The position numbers and the translations under genes are program-made. DNA of 64,000 bases from Micromonospora sp. HM5-17 (lineage in GTDB: Bacteria; Actinomycetota; Actinomycetes; Mycobacteriales; Micromonosporaceae): contig NZ_RJWA01000001.1 in assembly GCF_003762835.1 (NCBI RefSeq), forward strand, positions 186,001-250,000, in the 5' to 3' direction. Below, in pieces: positions 17,748-28,058 of this stretch. The first letter of the stretch is position 1. Each line of letters starts with the position of its first letter. A model generated the notes under the pieces. The model was given only the letters and a program-made list of their open reading frames with translations. It was not told the DNA's origin and searched no databases.

Positions 17748-18833
17748 GTGAGTGTCGCGTTGGTGACCGGATCCGGCGGCCTGATCGGATCGGAGGCGGT
17801 CCGGCACTTCGCCGGGCTAGGCCTGGACGTGGTCGGTATCGACAACGACATGCGCCGACAGTTCTTCGGCGCCGAGGCGTCGACCGCCTGGAACGTACTG
17901 CGGCTCACCAACGAGCTCGGTGCGGCGTACACCCACCACGACGTCGACATCCGTGACCGCGACGCGCTGGCGAAGATCTTCAAGCGGTACGGTCGCGACA
18001 TCGCGGTGGTGATCCACACCGCCGCGCAGCCGTCGCACGACTGGGCGCTGCGCGACCCCTTCACCGACTTCGACGTGAACGCCGGCGGCACCCTCAACAT
18101 CCTGCAGAACGTCCGCGAGCACTGCATCGAGGCACCGGTCATCCACTGTTCGACCAACAAGGTCTACGGCGACCGGCCGAACAGCCTGCCCCTGGTGGAG
18201 CTGGAGACCCGGTGGGAGCTGGAGCCGGGGCACCCGTACTACGACGGCATCCGGGAGGACATGTCGATCGACGCCTCGCTGCACTCGGTCTTCGGCGCCT
18301 CCAAGGTCGCCGCCGACATCATGGTGCAGGAGTACGGCCGCTACTTCGGCATGAAGACCGCATGCTTCCGCGGCGGCACCCTGACCGGCCCGGCGCACTC
18401 CGCCACCGAGCTGCACGGCTTCCTGGCGTACGTCATGCGGTGCAACATGGAGCGCCGGACGTACAAGATCTTCGGCTACAAGGGCAAGATGGTCCGGGAC
18501 GCCATCCACAGCCACGACGTGGTCACCGCCTTCGAGGCGTTCTTCCGCAACCCGCGCTCGGCGGCGGTCTACAACCTCGGCGGTGGGCGGCACTCCAACT
18601 GTTCGCACCTGGAGGCCTTCGCCCTGGCGGAGCAGATCACGGGCAAGGAGATGATCACCGAGTACCACGAGGCGAACCGGGTCGGCGACCACCAGTGGTG
18701 GATCGGCTCGAACGCCGCGTTCCAGGCCGACTACCCGGACTGGAAGCAGGTGTACGACGTACCGATGATCCTCCAGGAGATCTACGAGGCCAACGTCGAC
18801 CGGTGGGTCCCGCGCTCCGGAGGGCAGGCGTGA
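17748..18833 (+). CDS. NAD-dependent sugar epimerase/dehydratase (CDP-paratose 2-epimerase-like SDR)
   Basis: A 361-residue extended SDR with the Rossmann motif TGSGGLIGS (8-16) and IDND at 31-34. Ser135/Thr136 in [10 protein letters not shown] occupy the usual catalytic Ser/Thr place. The YxxxK position reads SVFGASK: Phe182 replaces the catalytic Tyr, while Lys186 is kept. It resembles CDP-paratose/CDP-tyvelose epimerase-like proteins, which act on nucleotide sugars. TATGCT at 17707-17712 could be the -10, and AGGAG (17737-17741) lies 6 nt before the GTG. It heads a + strand glycan-type cassette. The exact substrate, and whether the enzyme is fully active, are unknown. Confidence 0.8.
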   Translation: MSVALVTGSGGLIGSEAVRHFAGLGLDVVGIDNDMRRQFFGAEASTAWNVLRLTNELGAAYTHHDVDIRDRDALAKIFKRYGRDIAVVIHTAAQPSHDWALRDPFTDFDVNAGGTLNILQNVREHCIEAPVIHCSTNKVYGDRPNSLPLVELETRWELEPGHPYYDGIREDMSIDASLHSVFGASKVAADIMVQEYGRYFGMKTACFRGGTLTGPAHSATELHGFLAYVMRCNMERRTYKIFGYKGKMVRDAIHSHDVVTAFEAFFRNPRSAAVYNLGGGRHSNCSHLEAFALAEQITGKEMITEYHEANRVGDHQWWIGSNAAFQADYPDWKQVYDVPMILQEIYEANVDRWVPRSGGQA

Positions 18834-18915
18834 GCGGACGGACCGACCGGCCGCGGTACGAGGGCCGTGGGACCCGGCGGGCAGCGGCTGGGAGCGAGCG
18901 CAGCGGGGAGAGGCC

Positions 18916-19722
18916 ATGATCTCGCGGGGTAAGCGGAACATCCTCGGCGTCCTCGTCGACGCGATCGACTACGAGGCGGCGACCGAGGAGGTGGTGGCGG
19001 CCGGCCGGGAGCGTCGGCCGTTCGCGCTGACCGCGCTGGCGGTGCACGGGGTGATGACCGGGGTGCTGGACCCGGCACACAACGCCCGGCTCAACGCCTT
19101 CGACGTGGTCACCCCGGACGGCCAGCCCGTCCGGTGGGCGTTGAACCTGCTGCACCGCGCAGCCCTGGCCGAGCGCGTCTACGGACCGGACCTGACGCTC
19201 ATGGTCCTGTCCCGCTTCGCCGACGAGGGTATGCCGGTCTACCTCTACGGTTCCACCGAGGAGACGCTCGCCCGGCTGGTGCCGGCGCTGGAGCAGAAGT
19301 TCCCCGCGCTGAAGATCGCCGGGGTGGAGGCGTCCAAGTTCCGCCCGGCCCGGCCCGGCGAGGACGCCGAGATCGCCGACCGGATCCGCTCCTCCGGTGC
19401 CCGACTGGTGCTGGTCGGGCTCGGCTGCCCCCGGCAGGAGGTCTTCGCGTACGCCATGCGGCCGCTGCTCGACATGCCGCTGATGGCGGTCGGGGCCGCC
19501 TTCGACTACCACGCCGGCCTGCTCCGCAAGCCACCGCGGTGGATGCAGCGGGTCGGCCTGGAGTGGCTGTGGCGGTTCGGCCTGGAGCCGAAGCGGCTCT
19601 TCTACCGCTACATGGTGCTGAACCCGGCGTACGTCGGGCGGCTCACCGCGCAGAAGTGCGGATGGTGGAAGCCGGTTCCGCCACCGGCGGCGACCGAGCG
19701 CCCCGCCACGTTCGCGGTCTGA
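18916..19722 (+). CDS. WecG/TagA/CpsF-family glycosyltransferase
   Basis: A 268-residue GT26-type protein. Visible family features are TALAVHGVMTG near residue 38, TPDGQPVRWAL, YGPDLTLMVL, the VYLYGSTEETL segment and GARLVLVGLGCPRQEVF followed by VGAAFDYHAG. Known members transfer N-acetylmannosamine or another sugar to a lipid-linked acceptor in teichoic acid, enterobacterial common antigen or capsule synthesis. The C-terminal RFGLEPKRLFYRYMVLNP is a membrane-associating part in the family. GGGGAGAGG precedes the ATG by 2-3 nt. The 82-nt spacer before it contains the GCGAGCGCAGCG motif seen widely between actinomycete genes. Confidence 0.85.
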   Translation: MISRGKRNILGVLVDAIDYEAATEEVVAAGRERRPFALTALAVHGVMTGVLDPAHNARLNAFDVVTPDGQPVRWALNLLHRAALAERVYGPDLTLMVLSRFADEGMPVYLYGSTEETLARLVPALEQKFPALKIAGVEASKFRPARPGEDAEIADRIRSSGARLVLVGLGCPRQEVFAYAMRPLLDMPLMAVGAAFDYHAGLLRKPPRWMQRVGLEWLWRFGLEPKRLFYRYMVLNPAYVGRLTAQKCGWWKPVPPPAATERPATFAV

Positions 19723-19970
19723 CCGGCCGTTCCTGCTTCCTGCTGGGGATCTCCGGCGCCGGCGCCACCGGCCGGCGCCGGGTTACCTGCCGGCCGGGTT
19801 GTCAGTCAGCACCGGGTCGACCAGCCGGCGCCGGTTGCCAGCCGACGCCGGATTACGGGCCACACCCGGCCTACCAGCCCACCGGGTCGACCGGCCGGTA
19901 CCGAACGTGATCCAATCCGTCCGGTCCGATCCTCCGGCCCCCGGCCCTGTCCCCAGGCAAGCGCTTTCCT
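19723..19970. other. G+C-rich spacer with short imperfect direct repeats
   Basis: No gene is visible. The spacer contains repeated CCGGCGCCGG-like palindromes and two near-copies of CACCGGGTCGACCnGCCGG (19809-19827 and 19879-19897). Confidence 0.4.
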
Positions 19971-19982
19971 TATCCTGAGCCG
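19971..19982 (+). promoter_or_regulatory. -10 box and leaderless start of the GH88-like gene
   Basis: TATCCT at 19971-19976 ends 6 nt before the ATG at 19983, and no Shine-Dalgarno sequence is present. This argues that the hydrolase/SDR pair has its own promoter, separate from the glycosyltransferase. Confidence 0.5.
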
Positions 19983-21428
19983 ATGATGAGGATCGACCAG
20001 GAGCTGACTCCCGCCGCCCTGTTACCCGCCATCGACCGGCTCTGGGAGGCGTCCGCCGCGAAGATCGACTCGATCGAGCAGAGCTGCCCGCCCGGCTCGG
20101 CGTCGCCGGTCTTCACCGTCGAGGGCCGGTACACCGCACGCGGCTGGACCGAGTGGACCCAGGGCTTCCAGTACGGGTCCGCGCTCCTGCAGTTCGACGC
20201 CACCGGCGACCGGCGGTTCCTCGACCTCGGTCGGGAGCGGACCGTGGCGGTGATGGCAAGCCACGTCAGCCACATCGGCGTCCACGACCACGGCTTCAAC
20301 AACGTCAGCACCTACGGCAACCTGTGGCGGCTCATGACCGAGGGGCGGATCCCGGAGGACCGCGCCGAGCGCGACTTCTACGAGCTGGCGCTGAAGGTCA
20401 GCGGTGCGGTCCAGGCCAGCCGCTGGCGCACCACCGCTGACGGCACCGGCTACATCTACTCGTTCAACGGTCCGCAGTCACTCTTCGTCGACACCATCCG
20501 CTCCTGCCGGGCGCTCGCCGTGGCGCACCGGCTCGGCCACGTCCTGATGGGCGAGCGGGACGAGCGGATCTCGCTGCTCGGCCGGCTCATCGAACACGCC
20601 CGTAACACCGCCCGGTGGAACATCTACTACGGCGAGGGCCGGGACGCGTACGACGTGCGCGGACGCACCGCGCACGAGTCGATCTTCAACGTGAACGACG
20701 GCGCCTACCGCTGCCCGAGCACCCAGCAGGGCTACTCGCCGTTCAGCACCTGGACCCGGGGCCTGGCCTGGGCCATGCTCGGCTTCTCGGAGCAGCTCGA
20801 GTACGTCGCCACGCTGCCGGACGAGGAGCTGGAGCCGTACGGCGGACGGGCCGCCGTCGAGGCGACGCTGCGGAAGGCCGCCACCGCCACCTGCGACTTC
20901 TACCTGGCGCACACCCCGACGGACGGGGTGCCGTACTGGGACACCGGGGCACCGGGCCTGGTTCACCTCGGCGACTACCTGGACCGGCCGGCCGACCCGT
21001 ACAACGACCACGAGCCGGTCGACTCGTCGGCGGCGGCGATCGGCGCCCAGGGGCTGCTCCGGCTGGGCCGCTACCTGACCGGGGCCGGCCGGACCGAGGA
21101 GGGCCGGCGGTACTGGCAGGCCGGACTCACCGTCGCGGCGACACTCTTCGACGAGCCGTACCTGAGCACCGACCCCGGACACCAGGGGCTGATCCTGCAC
21201 TCGGTCTACCACCGGCCGAACGGCTGGGACCACGTACCGGCCGGGCAGCGCGTGCCGAACGGCGAGTCCAGCATGTGGGGCGACTACCACGCCCGGGAGC
21301 TGGCGCTCTACCTGCAACGGGTGGCTCGGGACGAGCCGTACCTGACCTTCTTCGCCGCCGACCCACCCGCCCAGCCGACCGCCGACACCGCGGCCGGCGT
21401 TTCCACCGCGGCCGGAGCGCCGGCGTGA
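19983..21428 (+). CDS. Glycoside hydrolase family 88-like (unsaturated glucuronyl hydrolase type)
   Basis: A 481-residue (alpha/alpha)6-barrel-type protein. HDHGF (Asp102) and FVDTIRSC (Asp170) match the two catalytic aspartates of GH88 unsaturated glucuronyl hydrolases; [18 protein letters not shown] and the DTGAPG...[16 protein letters not shown] region near the C-terminus are also typical. Members release 4,5-unsaturated uronic acids from oligosaccharides made by polysaccharide lyases. No signal peptide is seen, so it is probably cytosolic and acts on imported fragments. A low-complexity Ala/Thr tail follows. Its TGA overlaps the GTG of the SDR gene. Confidence 0.85.
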   Translation: MMRIDQELTPAALLPAIDRLWEASAAKIDSIEQSCPPGSASPVFTVEGRYTARGWTEWTQGFQYGSALLQFDATGDRRFLDLGRERTVAVMASHVSHIGVHDHGFNNVSTYGNLWRLMTEGRIPEDRAERDFYELALKVSGAVQASRWRTTADGTGYIYSFNGPQSLFVDTIRSCRALAVAHRLGHVLMGERDERISLLGRLIEHARNTARWNIYYGEGRDAYDVRGRTAHESIFNVNDGAYRCPSTQQGYSPFSTWTRGLAWAMLGFSEQLEYVATLPDEELEPYGGRAAVEATLRKAATATCDFYLAHTPTDGVPYWDTGAPGLVHLGDYLDRPADPYNDHEPVDSSAAAIGAQGLLRLGRYLTGAGRTEEGRRYWQAGLTVAATLFDEPYLSTDPGHQGLILHSVYHRPNGWDHVPAGQRVPNGESSMWGDYHARELALYLQRVARDEPYLTFFAADPPAQPTADTAAGVSTAAGAPA

Positions 21429-22213
21429 GCGGGACGGGCGACCGGCCGACGGCGGTCGTGACCGGCGGGTCCCGGGGCATCGGCCGGGGGATCGCCCTGG
21501 CCCTGGCCGGCGCCGGGTACGACGTGGTGGTCAACTACGTCAGCAACGCGGAGGCGGCGGCCGAGGTCGGCAAGGAGGTGGAGGCGCGCGGCGGCCGCGC
21601 CCACCTGGTCCGGGCCGACGTCTCGGTCGACGCCGACCGGAGGCGCCTGATCGACGAGACGACCACCGTGTTCGGCCGCCTTGACCTGCTGGTCAGCAAC
21701 GCCGGAGTCGCTCCGGACGTCCGGGCGGACCTGCTGGAGGCCGGCGAGGAGTCCTTCGACCGTCTGATCAACATCAACCTGAAGGGGCCGTACTTCCTGA
21801 TCCAGCTCGCGGCCCGCACGATGATCGCCCAGCAGGCGGAAGGCCGCGTCGAGCGACCAAAGATCGTCATCATCTCGTCGATCAGCGCGTACACGGCCAG
21901 CGTCAACCGGGGCGACTACTGCGTGGCGAAGGCGGGGCTGGCGATGACCGCGCAGCTCTACGCCGCCCGGCTGGCCGAGTACGGCATCAACGTCTACGAG
22001 ATCCGGCCCGGCATCATCGCCACCGACATGACCGGGCCGGTCAAGGCGCGGTACGACGACCTGATCCACAACCAGGGCCTGACCCCGATCCGGCGCTGGG
22101 GGCAGCCGGAGGACGTCGGGCGGGCCGTGGTGGCGGTCGCCACCGACCTGCTGCCGTTCAGCACCGGGCAGGTGATCGACGTGGACGGCGGCTTCCACCT
22201 GCGCACGCTCTGA
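21425..22213 (+). CDS. Short-chain dehydrogenase/reductase (FabG-like fold)
   Basis: A 262-residue classical SDR. It has [16 protein letters not shown] (in LVSNAGVAP), IISSIS and YCVAK (Tyr165, Lys169), and ends [11 protein letters not shown] as in 3-ketoacyl-ACP reductase-like enzymes. It is coupled to the GH88-like gene through a GTGA overlap, which suggests it reduces a keto sugar such as the 5-keto-4-deoxyuronate product of that hydrolase rather than a fatty acid intermediate. That role is inference from context. Confidence 0.85.
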   Translation: MSGTGDRPTAVVTGGSRGIGRGIALALAGAGYDVVVNYVSNAEAAAEVGKEVEARGGRAHLVRADVSVDADRRRLIDETTTVFGRLDLLVSNAGVAPDVRADLLEAGEESFDRLININLKGPYFLIQLAARTMIAQQAEGRVERPKIVIISSISAYTASVNRGDYCVAKAGLAMTAQLYAARLAEYGINVYEIRPGIIATDMTGPVKARYDDLIHNQGLTPIRRWGQPEDVGRAVVAVATDLLPFSTGQVIDVDGGFHLRTL

Positions 22214-22216
22214 GCA

Positions 22217-22270
22217 GTGAGGAAGGGCCCCTTCTTATCGCTTTTTGTATAAGAAGGGGCCCTTCCTCAC
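22217..22270. repeat. Palindromic element, copy 1 (hairpin between convergent genes)
   Basis: A perfect 21-bp inverted repeat (22217-22237 with 22250-22270) with core AAGGGCCCCTT surrounds a 12-nt loop TCGCTTTTTGTA. It fills the gap between the convergent SDR and subtilase genes and would act as a bidirectional terminator. A diverged copy with the same loop motif in the opposite orientation occurs at 56504-56557, so this is a dispersed element rather than a simple terminator. Confidence 0.85.
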
Positions 22271-22279
22271 ATCAAAGGG

Positions 22280-24157
<1,878 letters not shown>

Positions 24158-24391
24158 CTCCCTTCCTCCCTCCGATCGGCACAGGCCGTCCACCCACTCG
24201 TGATGGGGGATCGACGGAACCGATCGTGCTGAGATTAGGCGGGATGGAGGCCATCGCGACAGATGTCGAATCTTCTATACCTCCGAAGGGATGACCCCTA
24301 CGGGTGACGCGGGAACGGGCTGCCCTTCTCCGGGTAACGGGCGGGTCCGTCCCGGATCCGCCGGACGGGGAGACGGGCAAGGATCGATGTC

Positions 24392-24988
24392 GTGGATCTC
24401 GGCCTCGTCGTCCTGCTCGCGATCGCCGCCGTCTGGCTGGCGGCAGGTGTCGTCGCCGAGGGACTGCCGAGGCTGCCCACCGCCGTGGCGCTGCACCGCC
24501 GTACCGGGCTGCTCGCCGGGCTGGCCGCACTCGGTCTCGTCGGCCTCGGCGGCGTGGTGCTGACCGGCCTGCTGGTGGACGGGCCGACCGTCGCCGACCG
24601 CGTCGCGGTCGGGCTCATGCTCCCGGCCGGCTCCGCCGTCACCGTCGCCCTGCTGACGGTACGCCGGGTGTACCGACTCCGCCGCGGGGCGGGCGCCTTC
24701 GCCAGCGCGCCGCGGACCCCGGCTCCGCCGACACTGCGGGCCGCCGCCGCTCACCCGCTGGTGGCGTCACCGGTCCAGGTCACGGCCCTGGTGATGCTGC
24801 CGGTGCTGGTCGACGCCACCGGGTTGGTGCCGTTGGACAGTCCGGGTGGCCTCGGCGTGCTGCTCACCGGCGTCATCCTCGTGGTCGGCGCGATCGGGGT
24901 CCGGCACGCGCTGCGGCACAGCAGCCTGGCCGAGCACGCGGTCACCGTCCGGACACGTTCATCGGGTACGCGAGTCCTGCACGTATAG
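24392..24988 (+). CDS. Hypothetical four-helix membrane protein
   Basis: A 198-residue protein not recognised. Four hydrophobic segments are visible (about 2-20, 40-62, 70-92 and 150-168), with basic loops (VRRVYRLRRG) and an Ala/Pro-rich segment near 105-120. The start is a GTG preceded by AAGGATCG, a weak ribosome site. It is divergent from the subtilase and converges (30-nt overlap) on the next gene. Confidence 0.6.
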   Translation: MDLGLVVLLAIAAVWLAAGVVAEGLPRLPTAVALHRRTGLLAGLAALGLVGLGGVVLTGLLVDGPTVADRVAVGLMLPAGSAVTVALLTVRRVYRLRRGAGAFASAPRTPAPPTLRAAAAHPLVASPVQVTALVMLPVLVDATGLVPLDSPGGLGVLLTGVILVVGAIGVRHALRHSSLAEHAVTVRTRSSGTRVLHV

Positions 24989-25396
24989 CAGTTCGAGGAT
25001 CGCCCGGGCCGCCTCGAACCACCGGTCGAGCCAGACCGAGGTGGGTATCGTCCCCTTCGGCGGGAGTTCGAGCAGAAGCCCGCGGAGCAGCGGGTGGTCC
25101 ACCAGCGGCTCCGACGGGGGTACGTCCGGCCAACCGGCCGGCGGGAAGACGGGCTCGGTCAGTCCGCCCATGTCCAGCGAGGGGAGCGTCGGACCACGGT
25201 CCGACGTGGTGCCCGCCAGCTCCGGCGGCAGTTCGGGGGTCCGCTCGGCGGTCACGACGTCCGGCGTGCCGAGGTCGGTGCCGACCGGCGACTCCTCGAC
25301 CGCGGTGCCGCTGTTCCGCCGGGACCCCCGGTACTTGCCGACGAACCGGTCCGACTTGCCCGAACCGTTCCCCACATCCTCCGACCCGATCGCCAT
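24959..25396 (-). CDS. Hypothetical acidic protein
   Basis: A 145-residue soluble protein not recognised. The N-terminal half is polar and low-complexity (GSEDVGNGSGKSDRFVGKYRG). The C-terminal half has a hydrophobic, possibly helical segment (PLLRGLLLELPPKGTIPTS, then WLDRWFEAARAILELLYVQDS). The ATG at 25396 has AGGTGAG just upstream; a longer frame to 25594 lacks support. Its 3' end overlaps the preceding convergent gene by 30 nt. Confidence 0.55.
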   Translation of the reverse strand: MAIGSEDVGNGSGKSDRFVGKYRGSRRNSGTAVEESPVGTDLGTPDVVTAERTPELPPELAGTTSDRGPTLPSLDMGGLTEPVFPPAGWPDVPPSEPLVDHPLLRGLLLELPPKGTIPTSVWLDRWFEAARAILELLYVQDSRTR

Positions 25397-25620
25397 CCGT
25401 CTCACCTGCCTCGCTCGGTCGCGAACCCTCCGACGGTCGCTCGCGCGCCCTCCGACGGGTTGGCCGGCCCCCGCCGCACCGCCTGGTACAACGATCGGCC
25501 GGGGCGCTGGCGACGGCGGGGCCTGGGACTTCGCCTGGTCGAGGGGTCGCCGCCCCGGCTCCCGGCGCGCCCGCCGTCCGGCGGGGCGGTTCACGACCCG
25601 GTCGGCCGGAGGTGCCTCGG
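25397..25620. other. G+C-rich intergenic stretch, no gene seen
   Basis: The region between the hypothetical gene and the tandem repeats has no supported gene. CCCTCCGACGG occurs twice about 32 nt apart (near 25426 and 25458). Open frames across it are long only because of base composition. Confidence 0.4.
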
Positions 25621-25746
25621 GCCCGGGACGGTGCGGGCCCGGGCCCGGGACGGTGCGGGCCCGGGCCCGGGACGGTGCGGGCCCGGGCCCGGGACGGTGC
25701 GGGCCCGGGCCCGGGACGGTGCGGGCCCGGGCCGGGGACGGTTCGG
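25621..25746. repeat. 22-bp tandem repeat array
   Basis: Five perfect copies of a 22-bp unit (GCCCGGGACGGTGCGGGCCCGG; copies start at 25621, 25643, 25665, 25687, 25709), then a sixth degenerate partial copy to about 25746. Each junction creates a CCCGGGCCCGGG palindrome. The period is not a multiple of 3 and no gene covers it, so it is non-coding. Confidence 0.9.
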
Positions 25747-25814
25747 CCCGAGCGGGTTACGGCTTTTTGGACCCGGCGGGCGTGCCTCGGACCCGAGCGG
25801 CGGGCCGAAAACGG

Positions 25815-25860
25815 CGGCGCGGTCACCCGGGCGGCGCCGAGCCGCCGGGTGACCGCGCCG
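25815..25860 (-). terminator. Hairpin downstream of the XRE-DUF397 pair
   Basis: A perfect 16-bp stem (25815-25830 with 25845-25860) with a 14-nt loop lies 25 nt after the DUF397 stop on the minus strand. There is no U tract. It probably terminates the regulator pair and insulates it from the tandem repeats. Confidence 0.65.
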
Positions 25861-25885
25861 GGATGGCCGCCGGTCGTCCTGGCCC

Positions 25886-26113
25886 TCAGGCCAGGTCGAA
25901 CTCGCCGTCCTTGGCTCCGCCGAGGAAGGCGTCCCACTCGTCCGGCGTGAAGATCAGGGCTGGTCCGGTCGGGTTCTTCGAGTCGCGGACCGCGATCGCG
26001 CCGCCGACGAACGCCACCTCGACGCAGTTGTCGCAGCTTGGTCCGCTCCGCGAGCTCTTGAACCAGGTCGCCGCACTCAGGTCGACGCGGTACCCCTTTG
26101 TCTCCACTTCCAC
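25886..26113 (-). CDS. DUF397 domain protein
   Basis: A 75-residue DUF397 protein with the typical core ATWFKSSRSGPSCDNCVEVAF...GGAIAVRDSKNP...LIFTPDEWDAFL. In actinomycetes these small proteins are encoded next to XRE/DUF5753 regulators and several pairs affect development. The GTG at 26113 has GAGGAG 7 nt upstream. It overlaps the end of the XRE gene by 37 nt, longer than a normal stop-start overlap. Confidence 0.9.
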   Translation of the reverse strand: MEVETKGYRVDLSAATWFKSSRSGPSCDNCVEVAFVGGAIAVRDSKNPTGPALIFTPDEWDAFLGGAKDGEFDLA

Positions 26114-26958
26114 AATGGCTCCTCTGCCATCTTCGCGATCAGAGCTACGGACTCCTCCGGGCGCAAGGCCGCTGCTCGGATATGGTCGAAGATGAAAATG
26201 TATGTCTGTAGTTCATCCCGCTTCTCCAGAAACAATCCGCCCGTGGCGTTTTCGGCGTACACCACGTCCGGATCACCCGGTTCAGGAAAGCCGAGGATGG
26301 CGAAAGTGCCGTCCATGCCGGCGTGCGCGCCGGCCTCGAACGGCAGGACCTGGAGCGTGACGTTCGGTAGGTCAGCGGCCTCCACCAGCCGCTCCAACTG
26401 GGCCCGCATCACCGCGTCGCCGCCCACCGGCCGGCTTATCACCGCCTCATCCAGCACCACCCACAGTTCGATCGGATCGTCCTGGGTCAGTAACGACTGA
26501 CGACCCAACCGGACACGGACCCGCTGCTCAACCTCGTCGGGGGTGAAGTCGGGGCGGGCGGAGCGAATCATCGCCCGGGCGTAGTCCTCGGTCTGCAGTA
26601 GACCCGGTACGGTCTGCTGTTCGTACGCCCGGACGGAGCCGGCGGCCGCCTCCAGCCCGACGTACGCGCCCGCCAACACCGGGCTGTACGGGTGCCACCA
26701 GCCCTTCTGGCGCGCCTCGCGGGCGATCTGGATCAGTTCCTCGCATTCGGCCCCGGTCACACCGTAGATGCCGAGCATGTCCCGGACGTCGCGCACCGTC
26801 GCGGTGGTGTGACCGGTCTCGATCCGAGAGATTTTGGAGGCGGAGCACTCCAGGATCTCGGCGACCGCCTCGATGGTCACCCCGGCCTTCTCCCGGCGTT
26901 GCCGAAGTTCCGCGCCGAGACGACGACGGCGAATGGTCGGGCTCCGGCGCTCGGTCAC
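26077..26958 (-). CDS. XRE-family regulator with DUF5753 domain
   Basis: A 293-residue DNA-binding protein. The N-terminal helix-turn-helix (about 14-70: LGAELRQRREKAGVTIEAVAE...ASKISRIETG) is followed by a DUF5753 domain (about 105-280; YEQQTVPGLLQTEDYARAM, VLPFEAGAHAGMDGTFAIL). It is paired with the DUF397 gene, the usual two-gene module. The GTG start has GGAGGTGA 5-6 nt upstream. Its target is unknown. Confidence 0.92.
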   Translation of the reverse strand: MTERRSPTIRRRRLGAELRQRREKAGVTIEAVAEILECSASKISRIETGHTTATVRDVRDMLGIYGVTGAECEELIQIAREARQKGWWHPYSPVLAGAYVGLEAAAGSVRAYEQQTVPGLLQTEDYARAMIRSARPDFTPDEVEQRVRVRLGRQSLLTQDDPIELWVVLDEAVISRPVGGDAVMRAQLERLVEAADLPNVTLQVLPFEAGAHAGMDGTFAILGFPEPGDPDVVYAENATGGLFLEKRDELQTYIFIFDHIRAAALRPEESVALIAKMAEEPLWKWRQRGTAST

Positions 26959-27246
26959 CGGGTCACCTCCGGTCGATCGGTGAGAAGTCGACGATCATTA
27001 CGGGATCGATGCCCGCTGCGCGGGTCGGCGAAGGCCCGCCCGGCGAACGTACGTCACCGCAGGGGGTCGAGGGCCGTTCGCGGGGGGCGGGGCGACGGCC
27101 CAATCGGCCGCACCGGCCGAAATCGGGGTCCAGTCTGCCCGTTCACGAGGCGAGCCAGCAACCGCCGCCCGACCCACTATCGCCGTCCTGCTGCAAAAGG
27201 CAAACTGCAACTTGCATTGATCATGTTCTTGGTGCACCCTGTCCGT

Positions 27247-27363
27247 ATGGCTCGGGCTACGCAGCGTTCCGGTGTGATCAGGCGACGCAATGCTCCCCCA
27301 TTCTCGCCTGACCTGGGCGGCGGTCGTACCGGCGGTACGGCGACGAGCCCCGCTCCGGGGTAA
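27247..27363 (+). CDS. Possible 38-residue peptide gene
   Basis: An ATG frame just after the A+T-richer island encodes a very basic N-terminal half (ARATQRSGVIRRRN) and a Gly/Pro-rich C-terminal half (PPFSPDLGGGRTGG, ending TSPAPG). No clear ribosome binding site. Support is only its position behind a promoter-like island next to an XRE/DUF397 pair; it may be chance. Confidence 0.2.
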   Translation: MARATQRSGVIRRRNAPPFSPDLGGGRTGGTATSPAPG

Positions 27364-27424
27364 GAGCCCCCGCCGCTGTATGCCAGGGCCGCTACGGCGG
27401 CTGGCGCGTCCCGGAGTCGACAGG

Positions 27425-27476
27425 TGTCGGCCGGGGTGAGGAGACGCTTCGAGCCACACCCTCACCCCGGCCGATA
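27425..27476. terminator. Long hairpin upstream of the 27633 gene
   Basis: A 17-bp stem with one G-U pair (27425-27441 with 27460-27476) around an 18-nt loop. No U tract. It could terminate transcription entering from the left or be a cis-acting structure in the leader of the following gene. Confidence 0.45.
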
Positions 27477-27632
27477 CCCCCACGGCATCCGGTGCCCCGG
27501 CCCACGGACCACACCGCGGCGCCACCAGCCACGGCGCCAATCCGGCCCGGTCGGCGGCGTCGCCGACAGCCCACCTGATCCCCGCCCGCCTCTCCCGCCG
27601 GTCCGCAACCGGCCAGTCGGACAGGAGCTGCC

Positions 27633-27935
27633 GTGCATCTCCCCCGCTCCGGTGACGTACTCCACGTGACGCGCGCGGCGAGCGTTCAGTTCGCCGAGCC
27701 GATCTACTTCCGGGTGATCCGGGCACACGACTGGCCGACCTACCGCGGCTGGATCTGGCTCGACGGGTACGAACTCAACAGCAGCGGCGACGCGGTGGAG
27801 CGCCGGTCGATATTCGTCCAGATCAACGGACTGCGCCGGCTGAACACCAATCCGGTACGCCGCAACCACGTACCGGCACGCCGGCCGGCGCAGGGCAACT
27901 CCAGGGTGCTCGCCCAGCGGGTCCGCGTGGGCTGA
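27633..27935 (+). CDS. Conserved hypothetical small protein
   Basis: A 100-residue soluble protein whose core (GDVLHVTRAASVQFAEPI, FRVIRAHDWPTYRGWIWLDG, YELNSSGDAVERRSIFVQ) looks like a small beta-rich fold with a basic tail. I recognise the type as conserved in Micromonosporaceae but know no function. The GTG has AGGAG 5 nt upstream. The coherent, non-repetitive composition supports a real gene. Confidence 0.7.
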   Translation: MHLPRSGDVLHVTRAASVQFAEPIYFRVIRAHDWPTYRGWIWLDGYELNSSGDAVERRSIFVQINGLRRLNTNPVRRNHVPARRPAQGNSRVLAQRVRVG

Positions 27936-28058
27936 CCGCGTCCGCGCGGGTTGCCGAACGACCGGTCGGACAGGAGGTCACCGGCCTAGACTGGGCGTAC
28001 CCCGTGGTGCGGTCCGCACCCCGTACGTGCTCAGGGCCCCCGATCCTGGGAGCCGCCC

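Larger units (their letters stand above)
26959..27632. other. 674-nt intergenic region with A+T-richer island and hairpin
   Basis: No confident gene. A locally A+T-richer island at about 27185-27245 contains TGCAAAAGGCAAACTGCAAC and TTGCATTGATCATG, likely promoter DNA. A 38-codon frame follows at 27247 (listed separately). A long hairpin occupies 27425-27476. Confidence 0.5.

Noticed and set aside
18843-18910. Coding extension of the glycosyltransferase upstream of 18916
   Set aside because: The GCGAGCGCAGCG spacer motif and the ribosome site before 18916 argue for the later start.
25621-25746. CRISPR array
   Set aside because: The 22-bp units are directly adjacent with no spacers, and no cas genes are in the window.
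26998-27726. Minus-strand 242-codon frame in the intergenic region
   Set aside because: Arg/Gly/Pro-biased with no motif, no ribosome site, and it crosses the 27633 gene.
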